NCBI GenBank assembly: GCA_023251095.1
Contig: JAHEZL010000001.1
Location: forward strand, 1-64,000
Origin: Flavobacteriales bacterium
GTDB lineage: Bacteria; Bacteroidota; Bacteroidia; Flavobacteriales_C; GCA-002722245
Length of the DNA stretch: 64,000 nucleotides
Direction of reading: 5' to 3'
The first letter of the stretch is position 1. Every line of letters starts with the position of its first letter. The notes beneath the pieces are model-generated. The model was not told the DNA's origin. It saw only the letters and a program-made list of their open reading frames with translations, and did no database searches. This document shows positions 11,153 to 19,542 of this stretch, one piece after another. The translations under genes and the position numbers were made by a program.

Positions 11153-11911
11153 TTAATTAAACGCAGCAATTATCGCCAGGAAGTCTTCCGCTTTCAAAGC
11201 AGCACCGCCAATCAATCCGCCGTCCACATCTTTTTTGCTAAAGATTTCTTTTGCGTTATCGGGTTTACAGCTTCCACCATATAAAATGCTGATGCTTTCG
11301 GCAACCGCTTCACCGTATTTATCCGTTAATAATTTACGCAGGTAAGCGTGAATTTCCTGTGCTTGTTCAGGAGAAGCAGTTAAACCTGTTCCAATGGCCC
11401 ATACCGGCTCATAAGCAATGACCACTTTTTTTACTTCTTCAGCAGAAAGATGAAAAAGTTCATCATTCATTTGGCGTTTAACCACCTCAAAATGTTTTCC
11501 CGATTCTCTCTCCTCTTTCACTTCACCGTTGCAATAAATAGGCGTTAATCCTTTGGCTAAAGCCGAATTTATTTTTTTAGTAATGCTTGCGCTGTTTTCA
11601 TTGAAATACTGGCGACGCTCAGAGTGACCGATAATCACGTATTCCACTCCAATTGCTTTGATCATTCCTGTAGAAATTTCTCCGGTGTAAGCACCGTTTT
11701 CTTCCTGATGACAATTTTGAGCCGATACTTTAACGGCACTTCCCGCAGCAGCTTTCACCGCTTCAGTCAACGATACATAAGGAGGAGAAACAATAACATC
11801 CACACCTTTGTGTGCAGCAGTCAATCCACTTTTAATTCCTTCAATTAAACTTAATCCTTCGGAAAGATTTTTATTCATTTTCCAGTTTCCGGCAACAATT
11901 TTTTTTCTCAT
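11153..11911 (-). CDS. tpiA: Triosephosphate isomerase
   Basis: Interconverts dihydroxyacetone phosphate and glyceraldehyde 3-phosphate in glycolysis and gluconeogenesis. The 252-residue length is standard. The catalytic lysine lies in GNWKMNKN (Lys11), the histidine in VIIGHSERR, and the glutamate with mobile loop 6 in AYEPVWAIGTG. The phosphate-binding YGGSCKPDNA is near the C-terminus. The start overlaps the stop of the upstream DoxX-like gene by 4 bp, implying translational coupling. Confidence 0.98.
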   Translation of the reverse strand: MRKKIVAGNWKMNKNLSEGLSLIEGIKSGLTAAHKGVDVIVSPPYVSLTEAVKAAAGSAVKVSAQNCHQEENGAYTGEISTGMIKAIGVEYVIIGHSERRQYFNENSASITKKINSALAKGLTPIYCNGEVKEERESGKHFEVVKRQMNDELFHLSAEEVKKVVIAYEPVWAIGTGLTASPEQAQEIHAYLRKLLTDKYGEAVAESISILYGGSCKPDNAKEIFSKKDVDGGLIGGAALKAEDFLAIIAAFN

Positions 11912-13164
11912 AACTCTTTAGCGTAATTAATATTTAGTTTTTCCATTAAATCTTCAAAATCAGGAAAGTCGTTGATGTGCCATTGTCCGAGCACAACACC
12001 GCTTTTTAATAATATCAGTCCGGGATTGGAACGAATGATCGTTTTCAACACAGTTCCATCGCTTGCATAAAAAGGATAAGCCGCCTGTAATTTATGACGC
12101 AAAGCCCCTACCTTATCAACGCCCGAAGCGGTTAAGCCATAAAAGTGCATTCCTTGTTTTTCGGCCTCTTTTGCAAAAGCATTCACTTTTACAAAATCGT
12201 CCTGAATATCACTGTCGGGAGTGAAATCAACTGCCACTTTACCTTCCATTTGAAATTCTCCGAGTTCTCCCAAATCATGCATCACAAGGAAAAAGGTATA
12301 AGTAGAATCGTTTAAAATAGTTTGCAGTAAATCTTTTCCTTCTTCATCATAAATCACAAAATCGGTGATTTTAGGTTCAATTCCAGGTTTAATCACCTTT
12401 TGATCCATGCCTACATATTTCCATGTAGCAGCATCCATAGGATATTCCTCAAAAGTTTTTTCTTCGTTGGTTTTCAAATTCTTCATTTTATAGAAGTATT
12501 TCATCACCGGATCCACTCTCAGCATTTCTTTCTTCAAATCGTTGCCAACAGCGTAAGCTCTGAAATCAATTACAGGAAGATGGCGGTAAGTATAAATCAC
12601 AAAAAGTGTAGAACACAACAGCGAAATCCCGAAAGTCATTCTATCGCCATACACCTCAAAAAGAGAGAAAATAGATTTTCTGTAGAAAAACAAAATGAGA
12701 ATAAACACAAGTAAAATCAAGTCTTTTATAAAGGATTCAAAAGGCGTTAAAGGAATAGCATCACCAAAACAGCCGCAACCCGTTACAATTTTAAACTGCC
12801 ATGAAACGAAGGTGAGAAAAGTAAAAAACAGAATCATGGCCAGCATAGAATTGGCCACCCATACCATTTTGGTTCCGGTAATGGTCATCACCCCCAAAAC
12901 AATTTCAAAAATCACGATAAACATGGCCATAGGAAGGGCGATGTCGTGCATCAGGTGAAAGGACCATACCATGAAATCCAGCAGGAAATCAGGTAACCAC
13001 GACGAGTGCATATCCAGCTTAAACTGCGCTTTATCGGCGAAAACCTCAAAATACTCCTGTAGCTTATAAGAAAATCCTACAGTGTCATTGGCCTTTATTA
13101 ATCCTGAAATAATGAATAGTCCGCCGACTAATATTCTGGAAATCCATATTAATACTTTTACCAT
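11908..13164 (-). CDS. DoxX/MauE-like membrane protein of the BT_3928 family
   Basis: A 418-residue protein. About four or five membrane segments span the first 190 residues, including the DoxX/MauE-like start RILVGGLFIISGLIKAND and a conserved GCGCFGD turn near residue 150. A soluble C-terminal half (about 200-418) resembles a thioredoxin-like or AhpC-like fold without a clear CxxC. Family members sit next to tpiA across Bacteroidota. A role in redox or thiol chemistry at the membrane is inferred from the MauE likeness. It is 10 bp downstream of the DUF1599 gene and overlaps tpiA by 4 bp. Confidence 0.82.
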   Translation of the reverse strand: MVKVLIWISRILVGGLFIISGLIKANDTVGFSYKLQEYFEVFADKAQFKLDMHSSWLPDFLLDFMVWSFHLMHDIALPMAMFIVIFEIVLGVMTITGTKMVWVANSMLAMILFFTFLTFVSWQFKIVTGCGCFGDAIPLTPFESFIKDLILLVFILILFFYRKSIFSLFEVYGDRMTFGISLLCSTLFVIYTYRHLPVIDFRAYAVGNDLKKEMLRVDPVMKYFYKMKNLKTNEEKTFEEYPMDAATWKYVGMDQKVIKPGIEPKITDFVIYDEEGKDLLQTILNDSTYTFFLVMHDLGELGEFQMEGKVAVDFTPDSDIQDDFVKVNAFAKEAEKQGMHFYGLTASGVDKVGALRHKLQAAYPFYASDGTVLKTIIRSNPGLILLKSGVVLGQWHINDFPDFEDLMEKLNINYAKEL

Positions 13165-13174
13165 CTTCTTGGCT

Positions 13175-13714
13175 TTATTCGTTTAATCTAATTAACGCAA
13201 ACACACTGTAATTGATCATGTCGAGATAATTAGCATCAATTCCTTCCGACACTATTGTATTGCCTTTATTGTCTTCAATTTGTTTCACACGCAAAATCTT
13301 CATTAAAATTAAATCGGTTAAGGAACTTACACGCATGTCTCTCCAGGCCTCGCCGTAATCGTGGTTTTTGTTGAGCATGAGATCTCTGGCTTTTTCCAAA
13401 CCTTCGCGATGCAGTTTTTCAATATCGTTGTGACTCAGCTTATCGTTCATCTCCACTCCTTTTTCCAGCTGAATCAGCGCCATAGCGCAATAGTTAATAA
13501 TACCTACGTACTCCGATGCTACGCCTTCATCCACCTTTGAAACACCTTTTTCTTCAATGGTTCTGATGCGTTGGGCTTTTATAAAAATCTGGTCGGTCAG
13601 TGAAGTTGTTCTCAAAACTCTCCATGCCGTACCGTAATCTTTCATCTTTTTTACAAAGAGATTGCAACAATCGTTAATGATTTTGTTAAACTCTTGCTCT
13701 GTATTGGCGCTCAT
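13175..13714 (-). CDS. DUF1599 protein with internal duplication
   Basis: A 179-residue cytoplasmic protein of the DUF1599 (nucleotide-modification-associated) family. Two copies of the same about 80-residue unit are visible. The first has KDYGTAWRVLRTTSLTD, then EGVASEYVGIINYCAMALI. The second has HDYGEAWRDMRVSSLTD, then EGIDANYLDMINYSVFALI. The paired invariant residues suggest that the two halves form one site. The biochemical role is not established. It heads the run leading to tpiA and is divergent from folP across only 16 bp, so at least one promoter must overlap coding sequence. Confidence 0.87.
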   Translation of the reverse strand: MSANTEQEFNKIINDCCNLFVKKMKDYGTAWRVLRTTSLTDQIFIKAQRIRTIEEKGVSKVDEGVASEYVGIINYCAMALIQLEKGVEMNDKLSHNDIEKLHREGLEKARDLMLNKNHDYGEAWRDMRVSSLTDLILMKILRVKQIEDNKGNTIVSEGIDANYLDMINYSVFALIRLNE

Positions 13715-13718
13715 TGAT

Positions 13719-13726
13719 TATTTTAG
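13719..13726 (+). promoter_or_regulatory. Putative -7 box for folP (TATTTTAG)
   Basis: Seven of eight bases match TAnnTTTG. The box ends 4 nt before the folP ATG, the same spacing as at the rlmD and VanZ-like genes, which predicts a leaderless or near-leaderless mRNA. The match is imperfect, so this is moderate evidence. Confidence 0.45.
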
Positions 13727-13730
13727 CTAA

Positions 13731-14576
13731 ATGAATATTTCTGTCGTCCAAGATACCATTTTTCACAATAAATTCAGTCTGAATTGCAGGGGAAAAATCA
13801 TCCCTTTATCAACACCTTTGGTGATGGGGATTATCAACTGCACTCCCGATTCTTTTCATGGCGACAGCAGGGCGCAAAGCATTGACGCCGCTATTCAAAT
13901 GGCACAGAAGCACTTAAGTGAAGGAGCCGCCATTTTGGATATAGGCGCCTGCTCCACCCGTCCCGGCGCCGAAGCCGTTAGTTTACAAGAAGAACTGGCG
14001 CGCATAGTTCCCGTTATTGAAGCCCTTCGCAAAAACTTTCCCGACGCACTTTTAAGTATTGATACCTTTCGCTCCGAAGTGATAGAAGCTCTTTTGCCTT
14101 TCGGGATTGATATGGTGAACGATGTGAGTGCTGCTGCCGATGAAAAAATACTGCAATTGATTTCGGGCAAAAACATTCCTTATGTATTGATGCACAATGC
14201 TGAAAAAGCAGAATACAGAAATATTACAGCTCAGGTGTATCAGTTATTTCAAAAAAAATCAGAAGAAATTAAAAGACACAAAATCAACGATGTCATCATC
14301 GATTTAGGATTTGGCTTTGCCAAAACCCTTGAACACAATTATAAATTATTGGATGCGCTGCCTTTTTTTAGCAATCTGAATCTCCCGGTGATGATAGGTG
14401 TTTCCCGAAAATCTATGATTTATAAAGTATTGAACACTACTCCCGATAAGGCCTTAAACGGTACTTCGGCCGTGCATGCCTTTGCTTTGATGAAAGGCGG
14501 AAACATACTGAGGGTGCATGATGTAAAGGAAGCGAAGGAAGTTATCGACCTGTACCTAAAAATGAAAAACAGGTGA
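13731..14576 (+). CDS. folP: Dihydropteroate synthase
   Basis: Condenses p-aminobenzoate with hydroxymethyl-dihydropterin pyrophosphate to give dihydropteroate in folate synthesis. The 281-residue TIM-barrel has the signature GIINCTPDSFHGDSR (commonly NVTPDSFSDGG, so slightly variant), the GACSTRPGA loop, LLSIDTFRSEV, VNDVSA and the C-terminal GVSRKSM lysine motif. The stop overlaps the GTG start of the next gene by 4 bp. The start is 16 bp from the divergent DUF1599 gene. Confidence 0.96.
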   Translation: MNISVVQDTIFHNKFSLNCRGKIIPLSTPLVMGIINCTPDSFHGDSRAQSIDAAIQMAQKHLSEGAAILDIGACSTRPGAEAVSLQEELARIVPVIEALRKNFPDALLSIDTFRSEVIEALLPFGIDMVNDVSAAADEKILQLISGKNIPYVLMHNAEKAEYRNITAQVYQLFQKKSEEIKRHKINDVIIDLGFGFAKTLEHNYKLLDALPFFSNLNLPVMIGVSRKSMIYKVLNTTPDKALNGTSAVHAFALMKGGNILRVHDVKEAKEVIDLYLKMKNR

Positions 14577-15019
14577 AAAAGCCCTATCAAAAACTATTTC
14601 AGCAATTAAAAAAGAAGAACCACCGCGAAGTGGATGCTCTTTTTCATGAGGCTCATGAGGAAGTTTTTGCCTGCACCGATTGTTTGGCCTGCGCCAATTG
14701 CTGCAAAACAACCGGTCCGCTTTTTACCAACAAAGACATAGAGCGCATTGCAAAGCATTTGCGTTTGTCGCCCCAAGCCTTCATTGAAAAATATTTGCGC
14801 GTCGATGAAGACAAAGACTACGTTTTACAAAAAGTACCTTGCTCCTTTCTGGATGAAAAAAACTATTGCGGAATTTACGATGTACGGCCCAAAGCCTGTA
14901 GAGAATATCCCCATACCGACAGGGTGAATCAGCAACAACTACTTGCTTTAACTGCTAAAAATGCAGTAATTTGTCCGGCTGTTGAAGACATTTTAAACAA
15001 AATTCAAAAGGCAATATAA
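14573..15019 (+). CDS. YkgJ-type cysteine-cluster metal-binding protein
   Basis: A 148-residue protein of the YkgJ/zinc- or iron-chelating family. Cysteines occur in CTDCLACANCC (about 36-46), then CSFLDEKNYCGIYDVRPKAC (about 92-111), followed by REYPH. This matches the family pattern of about eight Cys binding a metal or Fe-S centre. The substrate is unknown. The start codon is GTG and overlaps the folP stop in the sequence GTGA, so translation is probably coupled. The next gene starts 2 bp after its stop. Confidence 0.88.
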   Translation: MKKPYQKLFQQLKKKNHREVDALFHEAHEEVFACTDCLACANCCKTTGPLFTNKDIERIAKHLRLSPQAFIEKYLRVDEDKDYVLQKVPCSFLDEKNYCGIYDVRPKACREYPHTDRVNQQQLLALTAKNAVICPAVEDILNKIQKAI

Positions 15020-15021
15020 GG

Positions 15022-16524
15022 ATGTCTTATTTTTCTCCTTTCCATCTTATTTATGCTCCATCCGAAAAGGTTGATCCTTCCTCCTTTCCCAGCTACCAAA
15101 AAATAAAACAACGTGTTTTGGCCCGTTATGAATTGGGCAACAACGAAGCGCTGGAAATCGAAGGAAAGCTCATCAACAAAGGCGAAGCCATTGATTTAAT
15201 ACAAATTTTAAAAAACGAGGAAGATTGTAAATTTCATTTTGAAATTTTCAGCAATCCTATGCTGCTGGCTTTCATGGAAAAAGGGAAAGAAGATTTTTTG
15301 TTTGCGAAAAACCAAGCTTTCACCGAAGAATTTAAAAACCGTATTTCCGAAGATTTTGCCGCTCAGTTTGGTGAAGTTTTACTCAGATATATCAAAGGAA
15401 AACAGAAAATAAAAAAACTTGTTGCTCTTTCTCTATCCGACTATATCAATGACTTGGATTTTTCGGTATCCTACCAAAAAACCTATTCCTATTTAAAAAG
15501 CATCAACATTGAAATAGAAGACATTCGTGAAGACGAAGGCTCTTATGAAATAAGACGGAAGGCACTCATTTGCTCACAAAAATTCAGTCCGGAATTAAAA
15601 GAGCAACTCAACATTCTTCCCGAGTATTTTGAAGATGTTCGCGAGAGTTTTGCTACCAATCTGGTGAATGTATCCTCCTATTTAAACAACACTTCCAAAG
15701 ATTATACTCTGGCTTTTACTTACATCAAGTATGTCAATGGAATTACCTGCAGCGATGATCTTAAAAAATTAATTCGTTCAAATTACACTATTGTTGAGGG
15801 CAACACTAAATTAACCAAAACCGGTTCTTCATGGTTTAGCGGCAATGGCAGTTCGCGTTGGGGCGTGGTTGGTGTTCCGCTTTTTGTAATATTTATTTTC
15901 GCCCGTATTATTGTCTTTTCTGGCGGATGCAACAAACACGATTATAATGATTTCACCAGAAATCGTTTGGTGGTAAAAAACATATTGCAAAACATACCCG
16001 AAACCTCACTCAACTCAGTTGACGCAAACATAAGAGCAACAACCCTTGTATATAAATCTCAGGAACTAAAAGAAGACAGTATTCCTGAAAACGGCCATTT
16101 GTTTTTAAACGATGCGCTTGTGTCCGAGACTACTAAAAAAATTCATATTCGCAACAACAGCAGCTATGACGGGGTTCTCTTTTTAAGAACTTCAGAAAAC
16201 TATAAATCCTCCAGAACCAATATTTTTATCAGGAAAGGAGACTCCATTACTTTTGATTTTCCTTGTAATGAGTTCAGTAAGTTTATGGGCTATTTCGGAG
16301 AAGGATGGAATAAAGAGCACTGTGTTTTTTGTAATGAAAGCTATAATCTGCGGGTAAATCAAAATGTAAATGAAGGAAAAGTAATAGTTGTTCCTGCCAA
16401 AAGCGTTGAGGGTGGAATCTTTATAAGAAATCCTCATATGCTTCCGATCTTTAGTCCGGATACAGTTAAAGGTGGCGATGAATTGAAATTTGATATTACA
16501 GATTTGAATTTGTTTGTGATTTGA
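15022..16524 (+). CDS. Unknown single-span membrane protein
   Basis: I do not recognise this 500-residue protein. The first 280 residues are soluble and mixed charged, without a signal peptide. One clear membrane segment lies at 280-300 (GVVGVPLFVIFIFARIIVF), followed by Cys and about 195 residues that would be extracytoplasmic. It follows the YkgJ-like gene by 2 bp, so it belongs to the folP transcript, and is convergent with the Hsp70 gene. The palindromic element at 16531-16657 separates the two. Confidence 0.7.
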   Translation: MSYFSPFHLIYAPSEKVDPSSFPSYQKIKQRVLARYELGNNEALEIEGKLINKGEAIDLIQILKNEEDCKFHFEIFSNPMLLAFMEKGKEDFLFAKNQAFTEEFKNRISEDFAAQFGEVLLRYIKGKQKIKKLVALSLSDYINDLDFSVSYQKTYSYLKSINIEIEDIREDEGSYEIRRKALICSQKFSPELKEQLNILPEYFEDVRESFATNLVNVSSYLNNTSKDYTLAFTYIKYVNGITCSDDLKKLIRSNYTIVEGNTKLTKTGSSWFSGNGSSRWGVVGVPLFVIFIFARIIVFSGGCNKHDYNDFTRNRLVVKNILQNIPETSLNSVDANIRATTLVYKSQELKEDSIPENGHLFLNDALVSETTKKIHIRNNSSYDGVLFLRTSENYKSSRTNIFIRKGDSITFDFPCNEFSKFMGYFGEGWNKEHCVFCNESYNLRVNQNVNEGKVIVVPAKSVEGGIFIRNPHMLPIFSPDTVKGGDELKFDITDLNLFVI

Positions 16525-16530
16525 TACGAC

Positions 16531-16657
16531 TGGTTTTCAGAGTGTGGGATCGCGCGCGTCTCCAGACGCGTGCGGATTTAGGAAGGCATTTATAATGCCT
16601 ATTAATACAGCAATGCAATTGCTAAGATAAATCCGCACGCGTCTGGAGACGCGCGCG
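16531..16657. repeat. GC-rich palindromic element with perfect 30-bp arms
   Basis: Arms at 16551-16580 and 16628-16657 are perfectly complementary over 30 bases (cgcgcgcgtctccag... and its complement). The 47-nt loop holds two more hairpins, aggcatt/aatgcct (16583-16599) and agcaa/ttgct (about 16611-16625), giving a cruciform-like fold. The 20 bases before the left arm (16531-16550) closely match both ends of the element at 22451-22614. It lies between convergent genes and could terminate both, but its base composition is unlike the neighbouring genes. Confidence 0.88.
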
Positions 16658-16672
16658 AGGTGTGGACTACAC

Positions 16673-19174
16673 CTATATCAACCCCGTACTATTCTCAAAT
16701 CCCGATCTTCTTTCCAGATCCATACAAATAGCATCCAGCGAAGAAATCACTGCGCGCAACTCATCAATTTTTTCATTTTCAACAGCCTTCTCTCCACGTT
16801 TAATCAGCTGTTCAGCCTGTTTAGGATCTTTGTATTTTTCCTGAGGAATCCACGCGTAAATATAAAAGATGTGCTTAACAAAAGCAGGATCTTTCCATTT
16901 CACTTTGTAATGAAAATTACTATATTTTTTCTTGAGCAGTTTTACTTTGGAGTTGTTGCCCGATGCCAGTACTTCTTTCTCTTTGGCCAGCATTTCTTCC
17001 CATTGTTTTTTCTCTTGTTCGGTTCCAATTCTTTCAACAGCTTCTTCAATGGTATGTCGCCAATCTTTCAATTCATTTAATTCTTCTTCCAGTTTTTTAT
17101 TGCCCATCAATTCATCCAGTTTATAAGACGATGTTCTTTTGATGTCTTCTATCTGAAATTTTGAGTCGGTAACGTCATAAGGAGAAAGCTCCACTATTTT
17201 TTCTTTGGCCTCTGTCATCACTTCCTGAAGCTTCTGTAATTTGGCGGCTTTCGCATAGTCTTCGGTGTAACTTGCAATATTAAGTTCCACCTCAATTTTC
17301 TCCAGAAGCTCGGCAATTTCCATTTTTAGTTTATCGATATCCACCACACGTTGGGCTTCCTTAAATACATTCACAAATTCCTGGCCCGTCATGGATAAAT
17401 AAGTAAATACTTTCAACTCTCTGGATTCCGACATTTCTATGGTAATTTCCACATCGGTGCCTTTTAAAATATCACGTTCGATATTTTCACCTGAAATTCT
17501 AATCACGCCAATGGGCTTATTAGAAGCCGGACTCGTATGCTGCTTGCCTTCCAGGATATTGATCACAATAGAATCGGCACTTCCTTTTTTAATGGCCTTC
17601 CCTATTTCTTTGGTGATTCTTTTTTTGAGGGGCAACAACGCATTTTTCTCGAAAATCACTTCGAGTCGGGTTTCCTTTTCTTCCACGTCATCCACCTCCA
17701 AACAAATGTCGGCAGGCAGCGGCTGACCGAGAATCCCGAATTTCCCCTGAATGATGGAGAAAGTAGAAAAATTAGATTTTATTTTATTTCCCGAGCTATC
17801 GTTGATTTGAAAAATGAAATCATTTTTAGTGTTTGGCAGCAATTTCAAATCGCTTTCTACTTGTGGCTGTAGGGGTTGTAAACCGGTATCAAATCCACCA
17901 TCGACACGCGTAATCCGGAAAAAATAATCCGAATGCTTCAAGCCCGAAATTTTAGCCGCAAAAAATTCTTCGGGCTCCTGTGTTTGTCGCTGAAAAGCTG
18001 CTTTCACTTCCGCCGTTTCAGCACTTTGTTTATAGGAACTCTCGTCGATTACTACTTCTCTGGTGATTGTTTTGGTGCCCGAATAATAAGCGGCACCAAC
18101 TGCCACAGCCGTTGTAGGATCAACACTGTAATCGGCTTTTATAGAAGTTTGCTCCACCAGCATTTTTCTCACCAATGGAATATAGGTTGAACCTCCTATC
18201 ATTAAAACACTTTCAATTTTCGATTTGTCCAGATTGTTTTTCTCCAGCAAAGTTTGCAGCAGCTCAATGGTTTTCACCACATATTTTTCAATCACCGCAT
18301 TGAACTGATCATCACTGATTTCCATAAAGAAATCAATGGACTCGCCATTGTTATCCTCTATCTCAATTTCAACTTCCGCTATTTTTGACGACGACAACTG
18401 AATTTTAACCTGCTCAGCTTTGTACAACAATTCATAAAACAACTTGTTGTATTTTCCTTTCGAGCTTTTCAACTCCTGCTCAATACCAATGAAATCGCCC
18501 TTTTCCTTCAAAGCCGGAATAATGATTTTATCTAAAATCAAAAGATCGAAATCGGTTCCTCCTAAAAAATTATCACCCACGTGATCAATGATGGTCATTT
18601 CTCCTTCCTGCAAACGAATGAGGGCCACATCAAACGTACCACCGCCCAAATCATATACGATCCAATAGCCCGATGCTTCTTTGCCCAGCGCTGCTTTATT
18701 TACAAAAGCCAAACTTGCGGCAATGGGTTCCTGTAATAAAACCACTTCTTTGAAACCCGCTTTAAATCCGGCTTCCTTGGTAGCTCCCGATTGTACTGTA
18801 TCAAAGGACGCGGGAATGGTAATCACCACGTGTGATACTTGTTCGCCTGTGTACACAAAGTTTTTCAACTCTTTTAAAACATAGGAAGACAAATCAACGG
18901 GAGTTACAGTGTTATTAAGCGATTCAATATAATACACTTCCGAAGTCCCCATCTTGCGTTTGAAAACACTCACCACATTGGCGGGATCTTTTTCCAAAAG
19001 CTCATTGGCTTTGTCGCCCACTAAAATCCGCTCTTTCCTAAACGCAACCACCGAAGGCAAAACTTCCTTCATCCCCATTGGGTTTTTAAATACTTCCACT
19101 TCAGTGCCTTTGTAGCAGGCGATTAAAGAGTTGGTAGTGCCTAAATCTATTCCGAAATTAAATGTATCTGCCAT
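16673..19174 (-). CDS. Hsp70-family chaperone, divergent and longer than DnaK
   Basis: An 833-residue ATP-dependent chaperone homologue. The ATPase domain is intact: phosphate-1 loop IDLGTTNSL (9-17), phosphate-2 YDLGGGTFDVAL near 180, and adenosine motif MIGGSTYIPLVRKML near 330. From about residue 400 it departs from DnaK. The usual substrate-binding lid is replaced by a beta-rich part, then about 300 residues of charged helices with coiled-coil character, ending ENSTGLI. DnaK is about 640 residues, so this is a specialised paralogue. The small gene immediately upstream (2 bp) is its likely cofactor. Clients are unknown. Confidence 0.9.
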   Translation of the reverse strand: MADTFNFGIDLGTTNSLIACYKGTEVEVFKNPMGMKEVLPSVVAFRKERILVGDKANELLEKDPANVVSVFKRKMGTSEVYYIESLNNTVTPVDLSSYVLKELKNFVYTGEQVSHVVITIPASFDTVQSGATKEAGFKAGFKEVVLLQEPIAASLAFVNKAALGKEASGYWIVYDLGGGTFDVALIRLQEGEMTIIDHVGDNFLGGTDFDLLILDKIIIPALKEKGDFIGIEQELKSSKGKYNKLFYELLYKAEQVKIQLSSSKIAEVEIEIEDNNGESIDFFMEISDDQFNAVIEKYVVKTIELLQTLLEKNNLDKSKIESVLMIGGSTYIPLVRKMLVEQTSIKADYSVDPTTAVAVGAAYYSGTKTITREVVIDESSYKQSAETAEVKAAFQRQTQEPEEFFAAKISGLKHSDYFFRITRVDGGFDTGLQPLQPQVESDLKLLPNTKNDFIFQINDSSGNKIKSNFSTFSIIQGKFGILGQPLPADICLEVDDVEEKETRLEVIFEKNALLPLKKRITKEIGKAIKKGSADSIVINILEGKQHTSPASNKPIGVIRISGENIERDILKGTDVEITIEMSESRELKVFTYLSMTGQEFVNVFKEAQRVVDIDKLKMEIAELLEKIEVELNIASYTEDYAKAAKLQKLQEVMTEAKEKIVELSPYDVTDSKFQIEDIKRTSSYKLDELMGNKKLEEELNELKDWRHTIEEAVERIGTEQEKKQWEEMLAKEKEVLASGNNSKVKLLKKKYSNFHYKVKWKDPAFVKHIFYIYAWIPQEKYKDPKQAEQLIKRGEKAVENEKIDELRAVISSLDAICMDLERRSGFENSTGLI

Positions 19175-19176
19175 GC

Positions 19177-19491
19177 TTATTTTTCTTCTGCAATTACAAC
19201 TCCTTTTTGTACCAGTTTAGTATCCGATCCTGTTTTAAGATAGATGATGGGCTTCATCACTTCCGTAATTACCAGGCGATGCATTTGATCTCCAACTATT
19301 GTGGCCTGATAATCGGTTCGTCTTTCGTCGTAAGCTTGTCCCTCCGGATTTTCAACAAAAAAGCCTTCCTGCTCAAACTCCGAAAACACGTTGGCCAGAT
19401 TGCGATCTATCACTGAAAAACTATTTTTTTTCGATTTCTTTCCGATTTCAAATACCTGATTTAAAATCCTTTTGCTCAACTCCAAATCCAT
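19177..19491 (-). CDS. Small GrpE-like protein, putative partner of the Hsp70
   Basis: A 104-residue cytoplasmic protein. Its second half (FFVENPEGQAYDERRTDYQ, then VITEVMKPIIYLKT, then KLVQKGVVIAEEK) follows the pattern of the C-terminal beta-wing of GrpE: a G-x-x-(F/Y)D turn, a hydrophobic strand, and a final QKGxxI strand. It lacks GrpE's long N-terminal coiled coil. Its stop lies 2 bp before the Hsp70 gene, so the pair is co-expressed. A nucleotide-exchange role is therefore plausible but inferred from a short likeness plus context. Confidence 0.55.
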   Translation of the reverse strand: MDLELSKRILNQVFEIGKKSKKNSFSVIDRNLANVFSEFEQEGFFVENPEGQAYDERRTDYQATIVGDQMHRLVITEVMKPIIYLKTGSDTKLVQKGVVIAEEK

Positions 19492-19542
19492 ATGTTTTAT
19501 TTAGGATTCTAAAAATAGAAAAAATATCAGGATGAGTTGAAC

